Assembly: GCA_002690705.1 (NCBI GenBank)
Contig: NZFO01000006.1
Location: 1 to 64,000, forward strand
Direction: 5' to 3'
DNA from: Magnetovibrio sp.
GTDB taxonomy: Bacteria > Pseudomonadota > Alphaproteobacteria > Rhodospirillales > Casp-alpha2
Length of the DNA: 64,000 nt
Part shown: positions 26,077 to 35,232 of the stretch, in pieces
How positions within the stretch are numbered: the first letter of the stretch is position 1
How the letters are laid out: each line of letters starts with the position of its first letter
Position numbers and translations under genes: made by a program
Notes under the pieces: generated by a model
The model's input: the letters and a program-made list of their open reading frames with translations, nothing else
Told to the model about the DNA's origin: nothing
The model's database searches: none

Positions 26077-27255
26077 TTAATTTTGAAAATGTCTCGCCAA
26101 GCGCAGACACGCGGTATCTAACAACTTATCTTTTTTGCAAAAACAAAATCGTACAAACTGCCTTACCTCCGCGTCTTGATAAAAAGCACTGATCGGGATT
26201 GCGGCAACGCCAACATTACAAATTAAGTGTTCGCAAAATTCGATGTCGGTGCCCTGAAAGCCTATTGAACGGATATCAACTGTGAGAAAATAGGTTCCTT
26301 CTGAAGACAAAGTGCTGAAACCAGCATTCTTCAGACGCACGTCAATCCGGTCGCGCTTGGCTTGCTGTTCAAGGGCAAGACGAGAAAAATATCTATCATC
26401 AAGAAGAAGTCCTGTTGCTACTGCGCGTTGGAGATTGGAGGGTGTAGTGAAGGTGACAAATTGGTGAGCTTTAGCAATCGCGCCGAGTAGATGAGCTGGA
26501 GCAGTTAAATATCCAACTTTCCAAGATGTCATGGAAAAAGTCTTACCAGCAGAACCTATTCTGACACAACGGTCCCGCATGTTAGAAAAGGTCATGAGGG
26601 GGCGATGAACTGAGTCATCAAATGTAATATGTTCATAGACTTCATCACAAACTGCATATGCGTCATTCTCTTCAACTAATTCAGCGATAAATGAGAGTTC
26701 ATCCTCGGTGTATACCTTTGCAGCCGGATTATGCGGTGTGTTCAGCAAGATGAGTTTTGTCTTTTCAGAAAATGCGTTTCGCAGCGCATCCCTTGGTAAC
26801 TCCCAGTGGGGAGGATCAATGCGAACGAGTCTAGGGACACCTCCTGCTCGGCGGACCATTGGTAAGTAACAGTCGTACAAAGGCTCGATTAAGACAACTT
26901 CGTCACCCGGCTCAATTAAAGCTAGCATACAGTCGGCCAGTGCTTCTGTAGCGCCAGATGTTACCATAACTTCGGTTTGCCAATCGACTTCAAGATTGTA
27001 AAATCGTTTGTTGTGGATAGCGACGGCTTGACGTAACTCAGGAATTCCCAACATAGGTGGGTATTGGTTGGGGCCTTCCAAGGTAGCTTGCGCGGCTATC
27101 TGGCGCAGGATTTCTGGGCCGTCCTCGTCAGGAAATCCTTGTCCTAAATTGATAGCATCGTGTTCTATGGCGAGGCGGGATATCGTCTCAAAGACTGTAA
27201 CGCCGTAGCTTGAGAGAATGGAATTAGCAGCTTTCATGATGGGGATGTGTAACAT
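26077..27255 (-). CDS. Class I/II aminotransferase (kynurenine/methionine aminotransferase-like)
   Basis: A PLP-dependent fold-type I aminotransferase of 392 residues. Motifs are INLGQGFPDEDGP, TSGATEALADCM, LNTPHNPAAKVY, CDEVYEHITFDD, and the PLP lysine in GSAGKTFSMTSWKVGY. It also has an arginine-containing RQFVRFCFCKK near the end. The GQGFPDEDGP/NPAAKVY pattern fits the YbdL/kynurenine-oxoglutarate aminotransferase group, which often accepts methionine, glutamine or aromatic amino acids. ATG at 27255 and 27237 are both possible; neither has a good Shine-Dalgarno. It is divergent from the next aminotransferase with almost no gap. Confidence 0.85.
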   Translation of the reverse strand: MLHIPIMKAANSILSSYGVTVFETISRLAIEHDAINLGQGFPDEDGPEILRQIAAQATLEGPNQYPPMLGIPELRQAVAIHNKRFYNLEVDWQTEVMVTSGATEALADCMLALIEPGDEVVLIEPLYDCYLPMVRRAGGVPRLVRIDPPHWELPRDALRNAFSEKTKLILLNTPHNPAAKVYTEDELSFIAELVEENDAYAVCDEVYEHITFDDSVHRPLMTFSNMRDRCVRIGSAGKTFSMTSWKVGYLTAPAHLLGAIAKAHQFVTFTTPSNLQRAVATGLLLDDRYFSRLALEQQAKRDRIDVRLKNAGFSTLSSEGTYFLTVDIRSIGFQGTDIEFCEHLICNVGVAAIPISAFYQDAEVRQFVRFCFCKKDKLLDTACLRLARHFQN

Positions 27256-27299
27256 ACAGTTTCAGCTTGGGAAATCACCGTGATCGATGGAGAAATTTT

Positions 27300-28469
27300 A
27301 TGGTGAAGATGGTGAGCGCGATGTCGCGTTTGGGAACCGAGTCGGCTTTTGAAGTTTTGGCACGCGCTAACGGGCTTGCTGCCCAAGGTAAGTCAATTAT
27401 CAACTTGGGGATCGGTCAACCTGATTTTGAGCCTCCGCCTCATATAATTGATGCCGCTGTTAAAGCCCTTAAGGATGGTCATCATGGTTACACCCCGGCT
27501 AATGGAATTATAGAGCTGCGCGAGGCGGTCAGTCGAGACATTTACCATCGCAGGGGTGTTGAAATTGATCCTAGCAATGTGATGGTTGTCCCGGGTGGCA
27601 AGGTAACCATGTTCTTTGCAATTTTGATGTTTGGCGAGCCGGGGGCTGAAATTATCTATCCAAATCCGGGTTTTCCAATATATGAATCAGTAATTAATTA
27701 TACCGGAGCAACCCCTATTGCTATGTCGTTGCATGAGGAAGCGGGATTTTCGTTTAATGCAGATGAAGTTTTGGAATTGATCACGCCAAATACCCGACTT
27801 TTAATAATTAATAGCCCCGCCAATCCGACAGGCGGCTCCGTACCTAAACAAGAAATGGATAAACTTGCGAGTGGTTTAGAGAAACATAAAAATGTAGTTG
27901 TTCTATCTGATGAGATATATAGCCGCATGCTTTATGATGATAAGACTCACGTAAGTTTGCTTTCTTATAAAGAGATCCGTAACAGGGTAATTCTTTTAGA
28001 TGGCTGGTCTAAAACATACGCTATGACAGGATGGAGGATGGGTTATGGGGTTTGGCCGGCTGAACTAATAAATTTTGCGACACGGTTATCAATAAATTGT
28101 CACTCATGCGTAAATGCGGCTTCCCAATTGGCTGGGGTTGCAGCTTTGGATGGGCCGCAAAATGCTGTAGACGCGATGGTTGCGGCATTTGCTGAAAGGC
28201 GGCGTTTCATAGTTGATGCGTTAAACCAAATACCGGGATTCCGATGTGCTGAGCCCGGCGGAGCTTTTTATGTGTTTCCAAATATTGAAGGCACTGGTTA
28301 TAGCTCCCAAGAATTACAGGATAGACTGTTAAGCGCTGAGGGTGTGGCGACAATTGCGGGCACAAGTTTTGGGTGTCGGGGCCGAGGTTATTTGAGATTG
28401 TCTTACGCGAATTCAAAGGAAAATATTAAAGCCGCGATTGGACGCATACAATCTTTCATATCAGAGTAA
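27300..28469 (+). CDS. Class I aminotransferase (aspartate/aromatic-type)
   Basis: A PLP enzyme of about 389 residues: FEVLARANGLAAQGKSIINLGIGQPDFEPP, HGYTPANGIIELREAV, NSPANPTGG, SDEIYSRMLYD, and the PLP lysine in DGWSKTYAMTGWRMGY. The conserved substrate-binding arginine lies in RGYLRLSYANS. The amino-acid substrate is not determinable. GGAG at 27289-27292 supports ATG at 27300 rather than the longer frame from 27267. It diverges from the neighbouring aminotransferase; their starts are less than 65 nt apart, so they share a very compact promoter region. Confidence 0.87.
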   Translation: MVKMVSAMSRLGTESAFEVLARANGLAAQGKSIINLGIGQPDFEPPPHIIDAAVKALKDGHHGYTPANGIIELREAVSRDIYHRRGVEIDPSNVMVVPGGKVTMFFAILMFGEPGAEIIYPNPGFPIYESVINYTGATPIAMSLHEEAGFSFNADEVLELITPNTRLLIINSPANPTGGSVPKQEMDKLASGLEKHKNVVVLSDEIYSRMLYDDKTHVSLLSYKEIRNRVILLDGWSKTYAMTGWRMGYGVWPAELINFATRLSINCHSCVNAASQLAGVAALDGPQNAVDAMVAAFAERRRFIVDALNQIPGFRCAEPGGAFYVFPNIEGTGYSSQELQDRLLSAEGVATIAGTSFGCRGRGYLRLSYANSKENIKAAIGRIQSFISE

Positions 28470-28484
28470 TAGGTTACAAAGTGA

Positions 28485-28525
28485 TTACAATTTAATCAAA
28501 TGATTATTTTTTGATCAAATTGTAA
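28485..28525. terminator. 16-bp inverted repeat after the aminotransferase gene
   Basis: Arms 28485-28500 and 28510-28525 are complementary over 15 of 16 positions with a 9-nt loop. It lies 15 nt after the stop codon and is AT-rich without a strong T-run. It could stabilise or end the upstream transcript, or be an operator in the glnB upstream region. Confidence 0.45.
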
Positions 28526-28600
28526 GACATATCCGTGCGGTGTGTTTGTGGCTTTGCGCAAATATGTCAGAAAATTGGCCAATCTTATAAACTGTCAATG

Positions 28601-28617
28601 TTGGCATGATCTATGCT
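28601..28617 (+). promoter_or_regulatory. Candidate sigma-54 promoter of glnB-glnA
   Basis: TTGGCATGATCTATGCT has the GG-N10-GC spacing of the -24/-12 elements (GG at 28603-28604, GC at 28615-28616). It closely matches the TGGCAC-N5-TTGC consensus and lies about 125 nt upstream of the glnB start. RpoN control through NtrC is classical for glnBA in proteobacteria. A 10-bp palindrome TTTGCGCAAA lies about 40 bp upstream, but it is not a clear NtrC site. Confidence 0.55.
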
Positions 28618-28683
28618 CAATGACTACAGTGTCATGGCGCCAATGAGTTCTGCATATCCCCGGTTGGGCAAGAATCAGAGTGA

Positions 28684-29082
<399 letters not shown>

Positions 29083-29159
29083 GTTGCGCCGGGGAAAAAC
29101 TTCTTTAGATGCGGGCAAACCGAAAAAAATTTAAAGACAATCAAAAAGGAAACTTTATC

Positions 29160-30584
29160 ATGTCTCTACAATGCAAGACGTCTGACGACGTCATTAAACT
29201 CCTTAAAGAGAAAGAGATTCCATTCGTCGATTTGCGTTTCACGGATCCGCGGGGTAAGTGGCAACATTTGACAATGTGTGCCGAATTTATTGATGAGAAT
29301 GCTTTTGCAGACGGGGTTATGTTCGATGGATCATCCATTGCGGGATGGAAAGCCATAAACGAGTCTGATATGGCCTTGATTCCTGACGCTTCGACAGCTG
29401 TTATGGATCCTTTTGCAGCGCAACCGATGGTAATTATTAACTGCGATATTCTAGACCCTACCACTGGGCAAACCTACAATCGTGACCCGCGCTCTATTGC
29501 TAAAAAAGCTGAGACTTATATGCAGTCCACGAGTATCGCTGACACTGCGTACTTTGGCTCTGAGGCCGAGTTTTTTGTATTTGACGATGTGCGATTTGAC
29601 GTTCAAATGAATCGTAGTTTTTTTGAATTTTCCTCAGAAGAGGGACCTTATATATCCGGGGAAATGTTACCCGAAGGCGGAAATATTGGACACCGGCCCG
29701 GTGTTAAAGGAGGCTACTTTCCTGTACCGCCAGTTGATGCCAGCCATGATCTCCGTGCGGAGATGGTAAGTGTAGCTCAGCAAATGGGCCTGAGCATGGA
29801 TAAACACCATCACGAGGTTGCGCCGAGCCAACATGAGTTAGGCATGACTTTTTCTACCCTAGTTCGCAATGCTGATAACCAGCAAGCATACAAATATGTT
29901 GTGCAGATGATTGCCCACACGTACGGCAAAACAGCTACCTTTATGCCAAAGCCTGTCGCAGGTGATAACGGCTCGGGTATGCACACACATCAATCGATCT
30001 GGAAAGACGGCAAACCGCTTTTTGCAGGTTCTGGCTACGCAGACCTCTCAGAGACTGCGCTATTCTACATTGGCGGCATTATCAAGCACGCAAGGGCGCT
30101 GAACGCTTTTACTAATCCATCAACAAACAGTTATAAACGATTAGTGCCCGGGTTTGAAGCTCCAGTTTTGCTTGCTTACTCAGCCCGTAACCGTTCAGCC
30201 AGTTGCCGAATTCCTTTTTCAGCCTCGCCTAATGGTAAGCGTGTAGAGGTGCGTTTCCCAGATCCAACAGCAAACCCCTATTTGGCTTTCTCGGCGATGT
30301 TAATGGCCGGCCTTGATGGCATTCAAAATAAAGTTTATCCCGGTGATGCTATGGATAAGGATTTGTACGATTTACCCCCGGTCGAATTGGCTGAAATTCC
30401 CACAGTATGTGGCTCTCTTCGGCAAGCCTTGGAGGCTCTAGATTCTGACCGTGATTTTTTAAAGAAAGGTGATGTGTTTACTGATGATGCGATTGATGCC
30501 TATATGGATCTGAAGTGGGAAGAGGTTTATACATTTGAGCATGCCCCGCATCCGGTAGAGTTCCAAATGTATTATTCTGCCTAG
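29160..30584 (+). CDS. glnA: Glutamine synthetase type I
   Basis: This enzyme forms glutamine from glutamate, ammonia and ATP as a dodecamer. The protein is 474 residues. Motifs are [17 protein letters not shown], the metal-binding [37 protein letters not shown], the [14 protein letters not shown] loop, the ATP-site [17 protein letters not shown], and [17 protein letters not shown]. The adenylylation-type tyrosine lies in LYDLPP, as in GSI-beta enzymes regulated by GlnE. AAAGGA before the ATG at 29160 sets the start. It lies 77 nt after glnB and is followed by an intrinsic terminator. Confidence 0.97.
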   Translation: MSLQCKTSDDVIKLLKEKEIPFVDLRFTDPRGKWQHLTMCAEFIDENAFADGVMFDGSSIAGWKAINESDMALIPDASTAVMDPFAAQPMVIINCDILDPTTGQTYNRDPRSIAKKAETYMQSTSIADTAYFGSEAEFFVFDDVRFDVQMNRSFFEFSSEEGPYISGEMLPEGGNIGHRPGVKGGYFPVPPVDASHDLRAEMVSVAQQMGLSMDKHHHEVAPSQHELGMTFSTLVRNADNQQAYKYVVQMIAHTYGKTATFMPKPVAGDNGSGMHTHQSIWKDGKPLFAGSGYADLSETALFYIGGIIKHARALNAFTNPSTNSYKRLVPGFEAPVLLAYSARNRSASCRIPFSASPNGKRVEVRFPDPTANPYLAFSAMLMAGLDGIQNKVYPGDAMDKDLYDLPPVELAEIPTVCGSLRQALEALDSDRDFLKKGDVFTDDAIDAYMDLKWEEVYTFEHAPHPVEFQMYYSA

Positions 30585-30613
30585 GTACTTATTGAAATAA
30601 TATTCTGACTAAG

Positions 30614-30643
30614 CCGTTCTGAATACCCTCGGAACGGTTTTTT
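30614..30643 (+). terminator. Intrinsic terminator of glnBA
   Basis: A GC-rich stem CCGTTC/GAACGG (30614-30619 with 30632-30637) is followed directly by six T residues and a further T-rich run. It lies 30 nt after the glnA stop. Confidence 0.85.
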
Positions 30644-30725
30644 CTTTTAATTAAGATATAATGTTCTTGTTATGTTCTATAATTTCTACTATCTTCATAA
30701 TTGTTGTGGAGTTTGGAGAAAATTT

Positions 30726-30809
30726 ATGGGTATTAAAACCACCTTTCTTGAATTTAGTGCTTTCGCCGCCCTGGCCTTCGCAGGGTATGTATTTATGTTA
30801 GTTATTTAA
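30726..30809 (+). CDS. Putative 27-residue membrane peptide
   Basis: A short frame with a plausible Shine-Dalgarno (TTGGAGAAAA, 7 nt before ATG). It encodes a few polar N-terminal residues (MGIKTTFLEF), then one hydrophobic helix (AALAFAGYVFMLVI) and a stop. The form is that of a single-pass small membrane protein such as an accessory subunit, but no family is recognised. It lies alone between the glnA terminator and parE. Codon content is unbiased in so short a frame, so support is the ribosome site and the amphipathic-to-hydrophobic design only. Confidence 0.4.
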   Translation: MGIKTTFLEFSAFAALAFAGYVFMLVI

Positions 30810-31197
30810 TCGATCACATTAAAAGCTCGAGAGAATCCGGTCTGGTGATAGGAGTACAAATTTTCTAATGTAACTGGAGTTTTGTATAAATATCATCAAA
30901 TTTTTACCAAAATCCTACTCTTTTGGGCGACGTATTTACAATGTGTGATAGTAATAAAGAGCTAAGTAATTATTGTTTGGCCTTAATCCGCTTGCATAAA
31001 GATAAATTCTCGCGAGATCTGAAGGAAGCGATTTAATTGCTCTTCCCGACAGGTATAGTCGAGTCACTAAATGGCCTTAATTTTACAATATATAGTAGTT
31101 GGACTTGATATAACCACAATATCATACTTGAACTTCTGGGATTAGCCTGATTTATTATGGCAAATGGGGCAAATCGACGACAGCAGTTAGAAACATC

Positions 31198-33279
31198 ATG
31201 CAAACGGATCTCTTTCAAGCAGATCGCTCGAAGAAAAAGCGAATTACCAAAGCTAAACAAGTGGGTAAACCACTGGCTTTGAACCAGAAAAAATCGGATT
31301 TAAGTAAGCGGATAGCCAATTCTGATAGTAATTACACAGCGGCTGATATTGAGGTTCTCGAGGGCCTTGAGCCGGTTCGACGTCGTCCTGGCATGTATAT
31401 CGGAGGAACGGATGAGCGCGCATTACATCATTTAGTTGCTGAAGTGCTAGATAACTCAATGGATGAAGCGGTCGCAGGGTATGCTAATCGTATTGAGGTA
31501 CAGCTGGCTATTGATCAATCTGTAACGATTAGTGACAACGGACGCGGAATACCTGTGGATCCGCATCCAAAGTTTGCAAATAAGTCGGCCCTCGAGGTTA
31601 TTCTTACAACTTTACATTCTGGTGGTAAATTCTCCGGAGACGCTTACGAAACTTCAGGCGGTCTGCATGGTGTTGGAATATCCGTAGTTAATGCTTTATC
31701 AGATCGGTTTGAGGTTGAAGTTGCACGCGACCAGAAAGTTTGGCGACAAACGTATTCTTGTGGCAAGGCGCTCGGACCTCTAGAGGTATTAGGCACAACA
31801 CGTAATCGCCGTGGTACAACCATAACTTTTCACCCTGACTCGAAAATATTCGGTGCATCTAAACATTTCTCTCCAGAAACGTTGTTTCGTATGGTTCGAT
31901 CAAAGGCGTATTTGTTCAAGGGTGTGGAAATTCGTTGGGTTTGTAATCCCAAGTTATTAAAAGGTGATAATGTGACGCCTGACGTTGAGACGTTGCATTT
32001 CCCGGGCGGATTATCTGATTTTTTAAGCACTAGTTTAGGTGAGCGGAAAACGACGACCCCCCTTCCCTTTGCTGGTGAAGCTAAGCTAAATGGAAGACTA
32101 GAAAAAGCTGAGTGGGCTGTGACTTGGCCCGTGGATGAGCACGCTTTTTTCAATTCTTATTGCAACACAGTTCCTACCCCCCTTGGCGGCACCCATGAAT
32201 TGGGTTTCAAAGGTGCTCTCTCAAAGGGCTTGCGGGCTTATGGTGAACTTGTAGGTATGAAGCAAGCGGCAAAAATTTCTGGTGAAGATGTCGCCGGTGG
32301 TGCTTGTATAATGCTCTCGGTTTTTATCGACGATCCACAATTTCAAGGACAAACAAAAGAGAGGCTTGCAACTGCTGAGGCTCAGCGCCACGTAGAGAAT
32401 GTGGTGCGAGATCATTTCGATCATTGGTTATCTGGGGCGCCAGACGCCGCTCAGGTGCTTCTAGAACATATAATCGAGCGTGCGGAAATGCGCCTAAAAA
32501 AACGCGAACAGAAGCCGACCAAGCGCCAATCTGCCACACGAAGATTACGCTTGCCAGGAAAACTCTCAGACTGTGCCAATACATCACGTGATGGAACGGA
32601 ATTATTTATCGTTGAGGGAGATTCTGCCGGCGGCTCCGCTAAGCAAGCGCGTGAGCGGAAAACACAAGCTGTCCTGCCGTTGCGGGGTAAGATACTCAAT
32701 GTTGCCAGCGCTACCGCTGACAAAATGAGAGCTAATCAGGAATTATGTGATCTTATTGAGGCTATTGGTTGCGGTTTGGGAGACAACTTCATAGCTCAAG
32801 ATCTTCGATACGAAAAAATTATCATAATGACCGATGCAGATGTGGACGGTGCTCATATAGCCTCATTACTTATGACTTTCTTTTTTAAAGAAATCCCCGG
32901 TTTAATTGAGGGAGGATATTTGTATCTCGCGCTTCCCCCACTTTATCGGCTGAGCCAAAGCGGGACAGTGGCTTATGCGCGCGACGATGTTCACAAGGAT
33001 AAACTCCTTGAGAATCATTTTAAGGGGCGTGGTAAGGTGGAGATCAGCCGATTTAAAGGTTTGGGAGAAATGCCACCTGCCCAACTCAAGGAAACGACAA
33101 TGAGCCCAAGCCTTCGGACCTTAGCGCGTGTGACTATCCCGAATACAGTAAGCGACCATTCAATTATTGATTCTAAAAATACCGCTCGATTAGTTGATGA
33201 TTTGATGGGCAGGAACCCAGAAAAACGGTTTAAGTTTATCCAAGAGAATGCTGAATTTGTTAAGGAAATAGATATTTAA
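31198..33279 (+). CDS. parE: DNA topoisomerase IV subunit B
   Basis: This is the ATPase subunit of topoisomerase IV, which with ParC decatenates daughter chromosomes. The 693-residue protein has a basic N-terminal extension and GHKL ATPase motifs (EVLDNSMDEAVAG, SDNGRGIPVD, GGLHGVGISVVNALS). Next come the transducer domain, the TOPRIM segment (LFIVEGDSAGGSAKQARERK, PLRGKILNV, MTDADVDGAHI) and the C-terminal YKGLGEM-like RFKGLGEMPPAQLKETT. The TOPRIM spacing and absence of the GyrB insert support ParE over GyrB. Its stop overlaps the convergent argC stop by 4 nt. Confidence 0.93.
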   Translation: MQTDLFQADRSKKKRITKAKQVGKPLALNQKKSDLSKRIANSDSNYTAADIEVLEGLEPVRRRPGMYIGGTDERALHHLVAEVLDNSMDEAVAGYANRIEVQLAIDQSVTISDNGRGIPVDPHPKFANKSALEVILTTLHSGGKFSGDAYETSGGLHGVGISVVNALSDRFEVEVARDQKVWRQTYSCGKALGPLEVLGTTRNRRGTTITFHPDSKIFGASKHFSPETLFRMVRSKAYLFKGVEIRWVCNPKLLKGDNVTPDVETLHFPGGLSDFLSTSLGERKTTTPLPFAGEAKLNGRLEKAEWAVTWPVDEHAFFNSYCNTVPTPLGGTHELGFKGALSKGLRAYGELVGMKQAAKISGEDVAGGACIMLSVFIDDPQFQGQTKERLATAEAQRHVENVVRDHFDHWLSGAPDAAQVLLEHIIERAEMRLKKREQKPTKRQSATRRLRLPGKLSDCANTSRDGTELFIVEGDSAGGSAKQARERKTQAVLPLRGKILNVASATADKMRANQELCDLIEAIGCGLGDNFIAQDLRYEKIIIMTDADVDGAHIASLLMTFFFKEIPGLIEGGYLYLALPPLYRLSQSGTVAYARDDVHKDKLLENHFKGRGKVEISRFKGLGEMPPAQLKETTMSPSLRTLARVTIPNTVSDHSIIDSKNTARLVDDLMGRNPEKRFKFIQENAEFVKEIDI

Positions 33280-34229
33280 ATGGTTAGGCCAACGTTCTCT
33301 TCAAAACCAAGCATGATATTCATATTCTGCACCGCTTGACCGGAAGCGCCTTTACCCAAATTGTCGATTACCCCCATAACTACCGCGTGTTCGTTGTCGT
33401 TATTGGAGAAAATATACAGTTGCAACTTGTCGGTATTATTGAGCCTTTTGGGCTCGATCCGTAGTATTTTTTCGCCCGAAGGTAGAGGTTCTATATTGAC
33501 ACAGCTTTGACCGGAATAGAAGGAATCCAAGGTGGCATGAAGTTCTGCGGCTGATGGCGTACCAGGGATTGACCAGAGTGTAAGTGGAATTTGCACTATC
33601 ATGCCTTGTGGGTAGCGTCCAACACTAGGCACAAATACAGGTGCGTGTGAGAGCCCGCTCCACCGGGTGATTTCAGGCAAATGCTTATGATCAAGCGTTA
33701 AACTATAGGCAAAAAAAGGTGCTTCTGTGTAATTGGCCGAGTTTATATCCTCAAAAGTTGCGATAAGCTTTTTACCGCCGCCACTATAACCAGAGATTGC
33801 ATTGATGGTAACGGGATAGTTTGGCGGAATTAGGCCCGCTTTAATTAAGGGGTAAAGGATTGCGACTGAAGTAATTGCGTAGCAACCGGGATTTGAGACT
33901 CTTCTCGCTGCGGCAATCTTTTCGCGCTGGCCAGGTTTGTATTCTGGAAAGCCGTAAACCCATCCATCTGCCGTTCTGTGTGCTGTTGAAGCATCAATAA
34001 CGCAAGTTTTTGAATTGTTAATTAGTTCTACAGCCTTTCTTGATGCATCGTCGGGTAGGCATAAAATCACTATATCGGCCGCATTAAGCATTTCACGCCG
34101 ATGTGCGATTACCTTTCGATCTTTATCTGCTAAGGCCAGAAGTTCTATATCCTCGCGTCCTTTCAGTCGGGATTTGATTTGAAGGCCGGTTGTTCCTGCC
34201 TCGCCATCAATAAAAACTTTGGGTTTCAT
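33276..34229 (-). CDS. argC: N-acetyl-gamma-glutamyl-phosphate reductase, type 2
   Basis: This enzyme reduces N-acetylglutamyl phosphate to the semialdehyde in arginine biosynthesis, using NADPH. At 317 residues it is the short type-2 form: VFIDGEAGTTGLQIKSRL (nucleotide binding), DASTAHRT, the catalytic Cys in SNPGCYAITSVAILYPL, ISGYSGGGK, and HKHLPEI. GGAGAAA upstream supports ATG at 34229; a longer frame from 34244 is less likely. It is convergent with parE. Confidence 0.94.
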   Translation of the reverse strand: MKPKVFIDGEAGTTGLQIKSRLKGREDIELLALADKDRKVIAHRREMLNAADIVILCLPDDASRKAVELINNSKTCVIDASTAHRTADGWVYGFPEYKPGQREKIAAARRVSNPGCYAITSVAILYPLIKAGLIPPNYPVTINAISGYSGGGKKLIATFEDINSANYTEAPFFAYSLTLDHKHLPEITRWSGLSHAPVFVPSVGRYPQGMIVQIPLTLWSIPGTPSAAELHATLDSFYSGQSCVNIEPLPSGEKILRIEPKRLNNTDKLQLYIFSNNDNEHAVVMGVIDNLGKGASGQAVQNMNIMLGFEENVGLTI

Positions 34230-34359
34230 ATCAGATTTCTCCAATAAAGCGCTCTTTGACGTATTAAATTTTTAAAATTATTAACTTAAATATTTATAAG
34301 CTGTTGGCAGTTGTCATGCTTATCTGATTTGACTAACAACAAATCTGTTAAATTCCTCT

Positions 34360-34725
34360 CTACACTTTTGACATGCCCGACATATCAACGAATACCTCAA
34401 TTGCTGCACTGGCGATGATCGTTGTATATCCTTGGCTTGGATATGGAACGTTTAAGCCGCCTTTCACAACGAAGATGGAAATTATCCCGTGCGGCAATAT
34501 GGCTTTTACCTTTTCTGCATTAATGGCATTTGTGTCCTGTACACCTATGGTTACATGAACTGCCATATCACTCTCTACATTGAAATTAAGTTCTTTTAAG
34601 AAGCTAAGGCTGGAATTATGGATTGCATCTTCTACGGCGCGGCAAGCAGCTTTGTTATAATCTCCGCTGCGCAAAGACGCTCCAGAGCCCATTTCTAATA
34701 TCACTCGATCTATTTTTTTTTCCAT
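34360..34725 (-). CDS. Lin0512-family protein (second of a tandem pair)
   Basis: A small conserved protein of unknown function, 121 residues. The N-terminal VILEMGSGASLRSGDYNKAACRAVEDAI aligns with the equivalent region of the next gene. Both share a middle segment with a conserved glycine (HVTIGVQDTNAI) and a C-terminal ASAAIEVFVDM. A GTG at 34740 that overlaps the upstream stop (GTGA) is another possible start and would add five residues. The tandem overlapping arrangement suggests the two paralogues work together, perhaps as a heteromer. No catalytic residues are evident. Confidence 0.72.
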   Translation of the reverse strand: MEKKIDRVILEMGSGASLRSGDYNKAACRAVEDAIHNSSLSFLKELNFNVESDMAVHVTIGVQDTNAINAEKVKAILPHGIISIFVVKGGLNVPYPSQGYTTIIASAAIEVFVDMSGMSKV

Positions 34726-34736
34726 TGCGACCCAGC

Positions 34737-35105
34737 TCACATAACGTCTTTTTTTAATTGAGGCTTGGGTATTTCCATTCTCACTATAACGGCGGCGTGC
34801 ACCAATAAAGTTGAGTCATTCGTATTTGGATTAGCAATCTCCAAACCGCCGTTCTCACACTGCACTTCAATTTTTCCGTAAGGAAACACTGCTGCGACCG
34901 CAGTTTTATCGACAGTTTCGGGTTTGGGCGCACCAATAATGACTTGAATATCCATTTGTTCGCGCGGTTGCCCCAAGGTTTCGGCAATGTTTAAGTTATT
35001 TCGCGAAATGGCGTTACGGACAGCGCGCTTCGCAGCTTTTGTATTATTTGCTCCGCGAATATCTGTCCCTTGTCCGAGCTGAAGTACAAGACGTTTTAAT
35101 GACAC
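34737..35105 (-). CDS. Lin0512-family protein (first of a tandem pair)
   Basis: A 122-residue conserved protein. It opens KRLVLQLGQGTDIRGANNTKAAKRAVRNAI, the region that defines the Lin0512 family. A middle VIIGAPKPETVD and a C-terminal VHAAVIVRMEI match the fold of its downstream paralogue. Function unknown; proteins of this type occur mostly as conserved hypotheticals. It precedes and probably overlaps its paralogue (GTGA junction) on the minus strand, downstream of the aldehyde dehydrogenase gene, from which it is separated by about 130 nt. Confidence 0.75.
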   Translation of the reverse strand: MSLKRLVLQLGQGTDIRGANNTKAAKRAVRNAISRNNLNIAETLGQPREQMDIQVIIGAPKPETVDKTAVAAVFPYGKIEVQCENGGLEIANPNTNDSTLLVHAAVIVRMEIPKPQLKKDVM

Positions 35106-35232
35106 GATATCGTATCCCTTAATTATTCATAAAGGGCGCCAACCCAAGCGGTTGCAATGACTTTTTTGATCGGATGTCTCCGATTATCAAATGATTTACA
35201 AATTAACTCATAGGTTATTCATTACTTGTATC

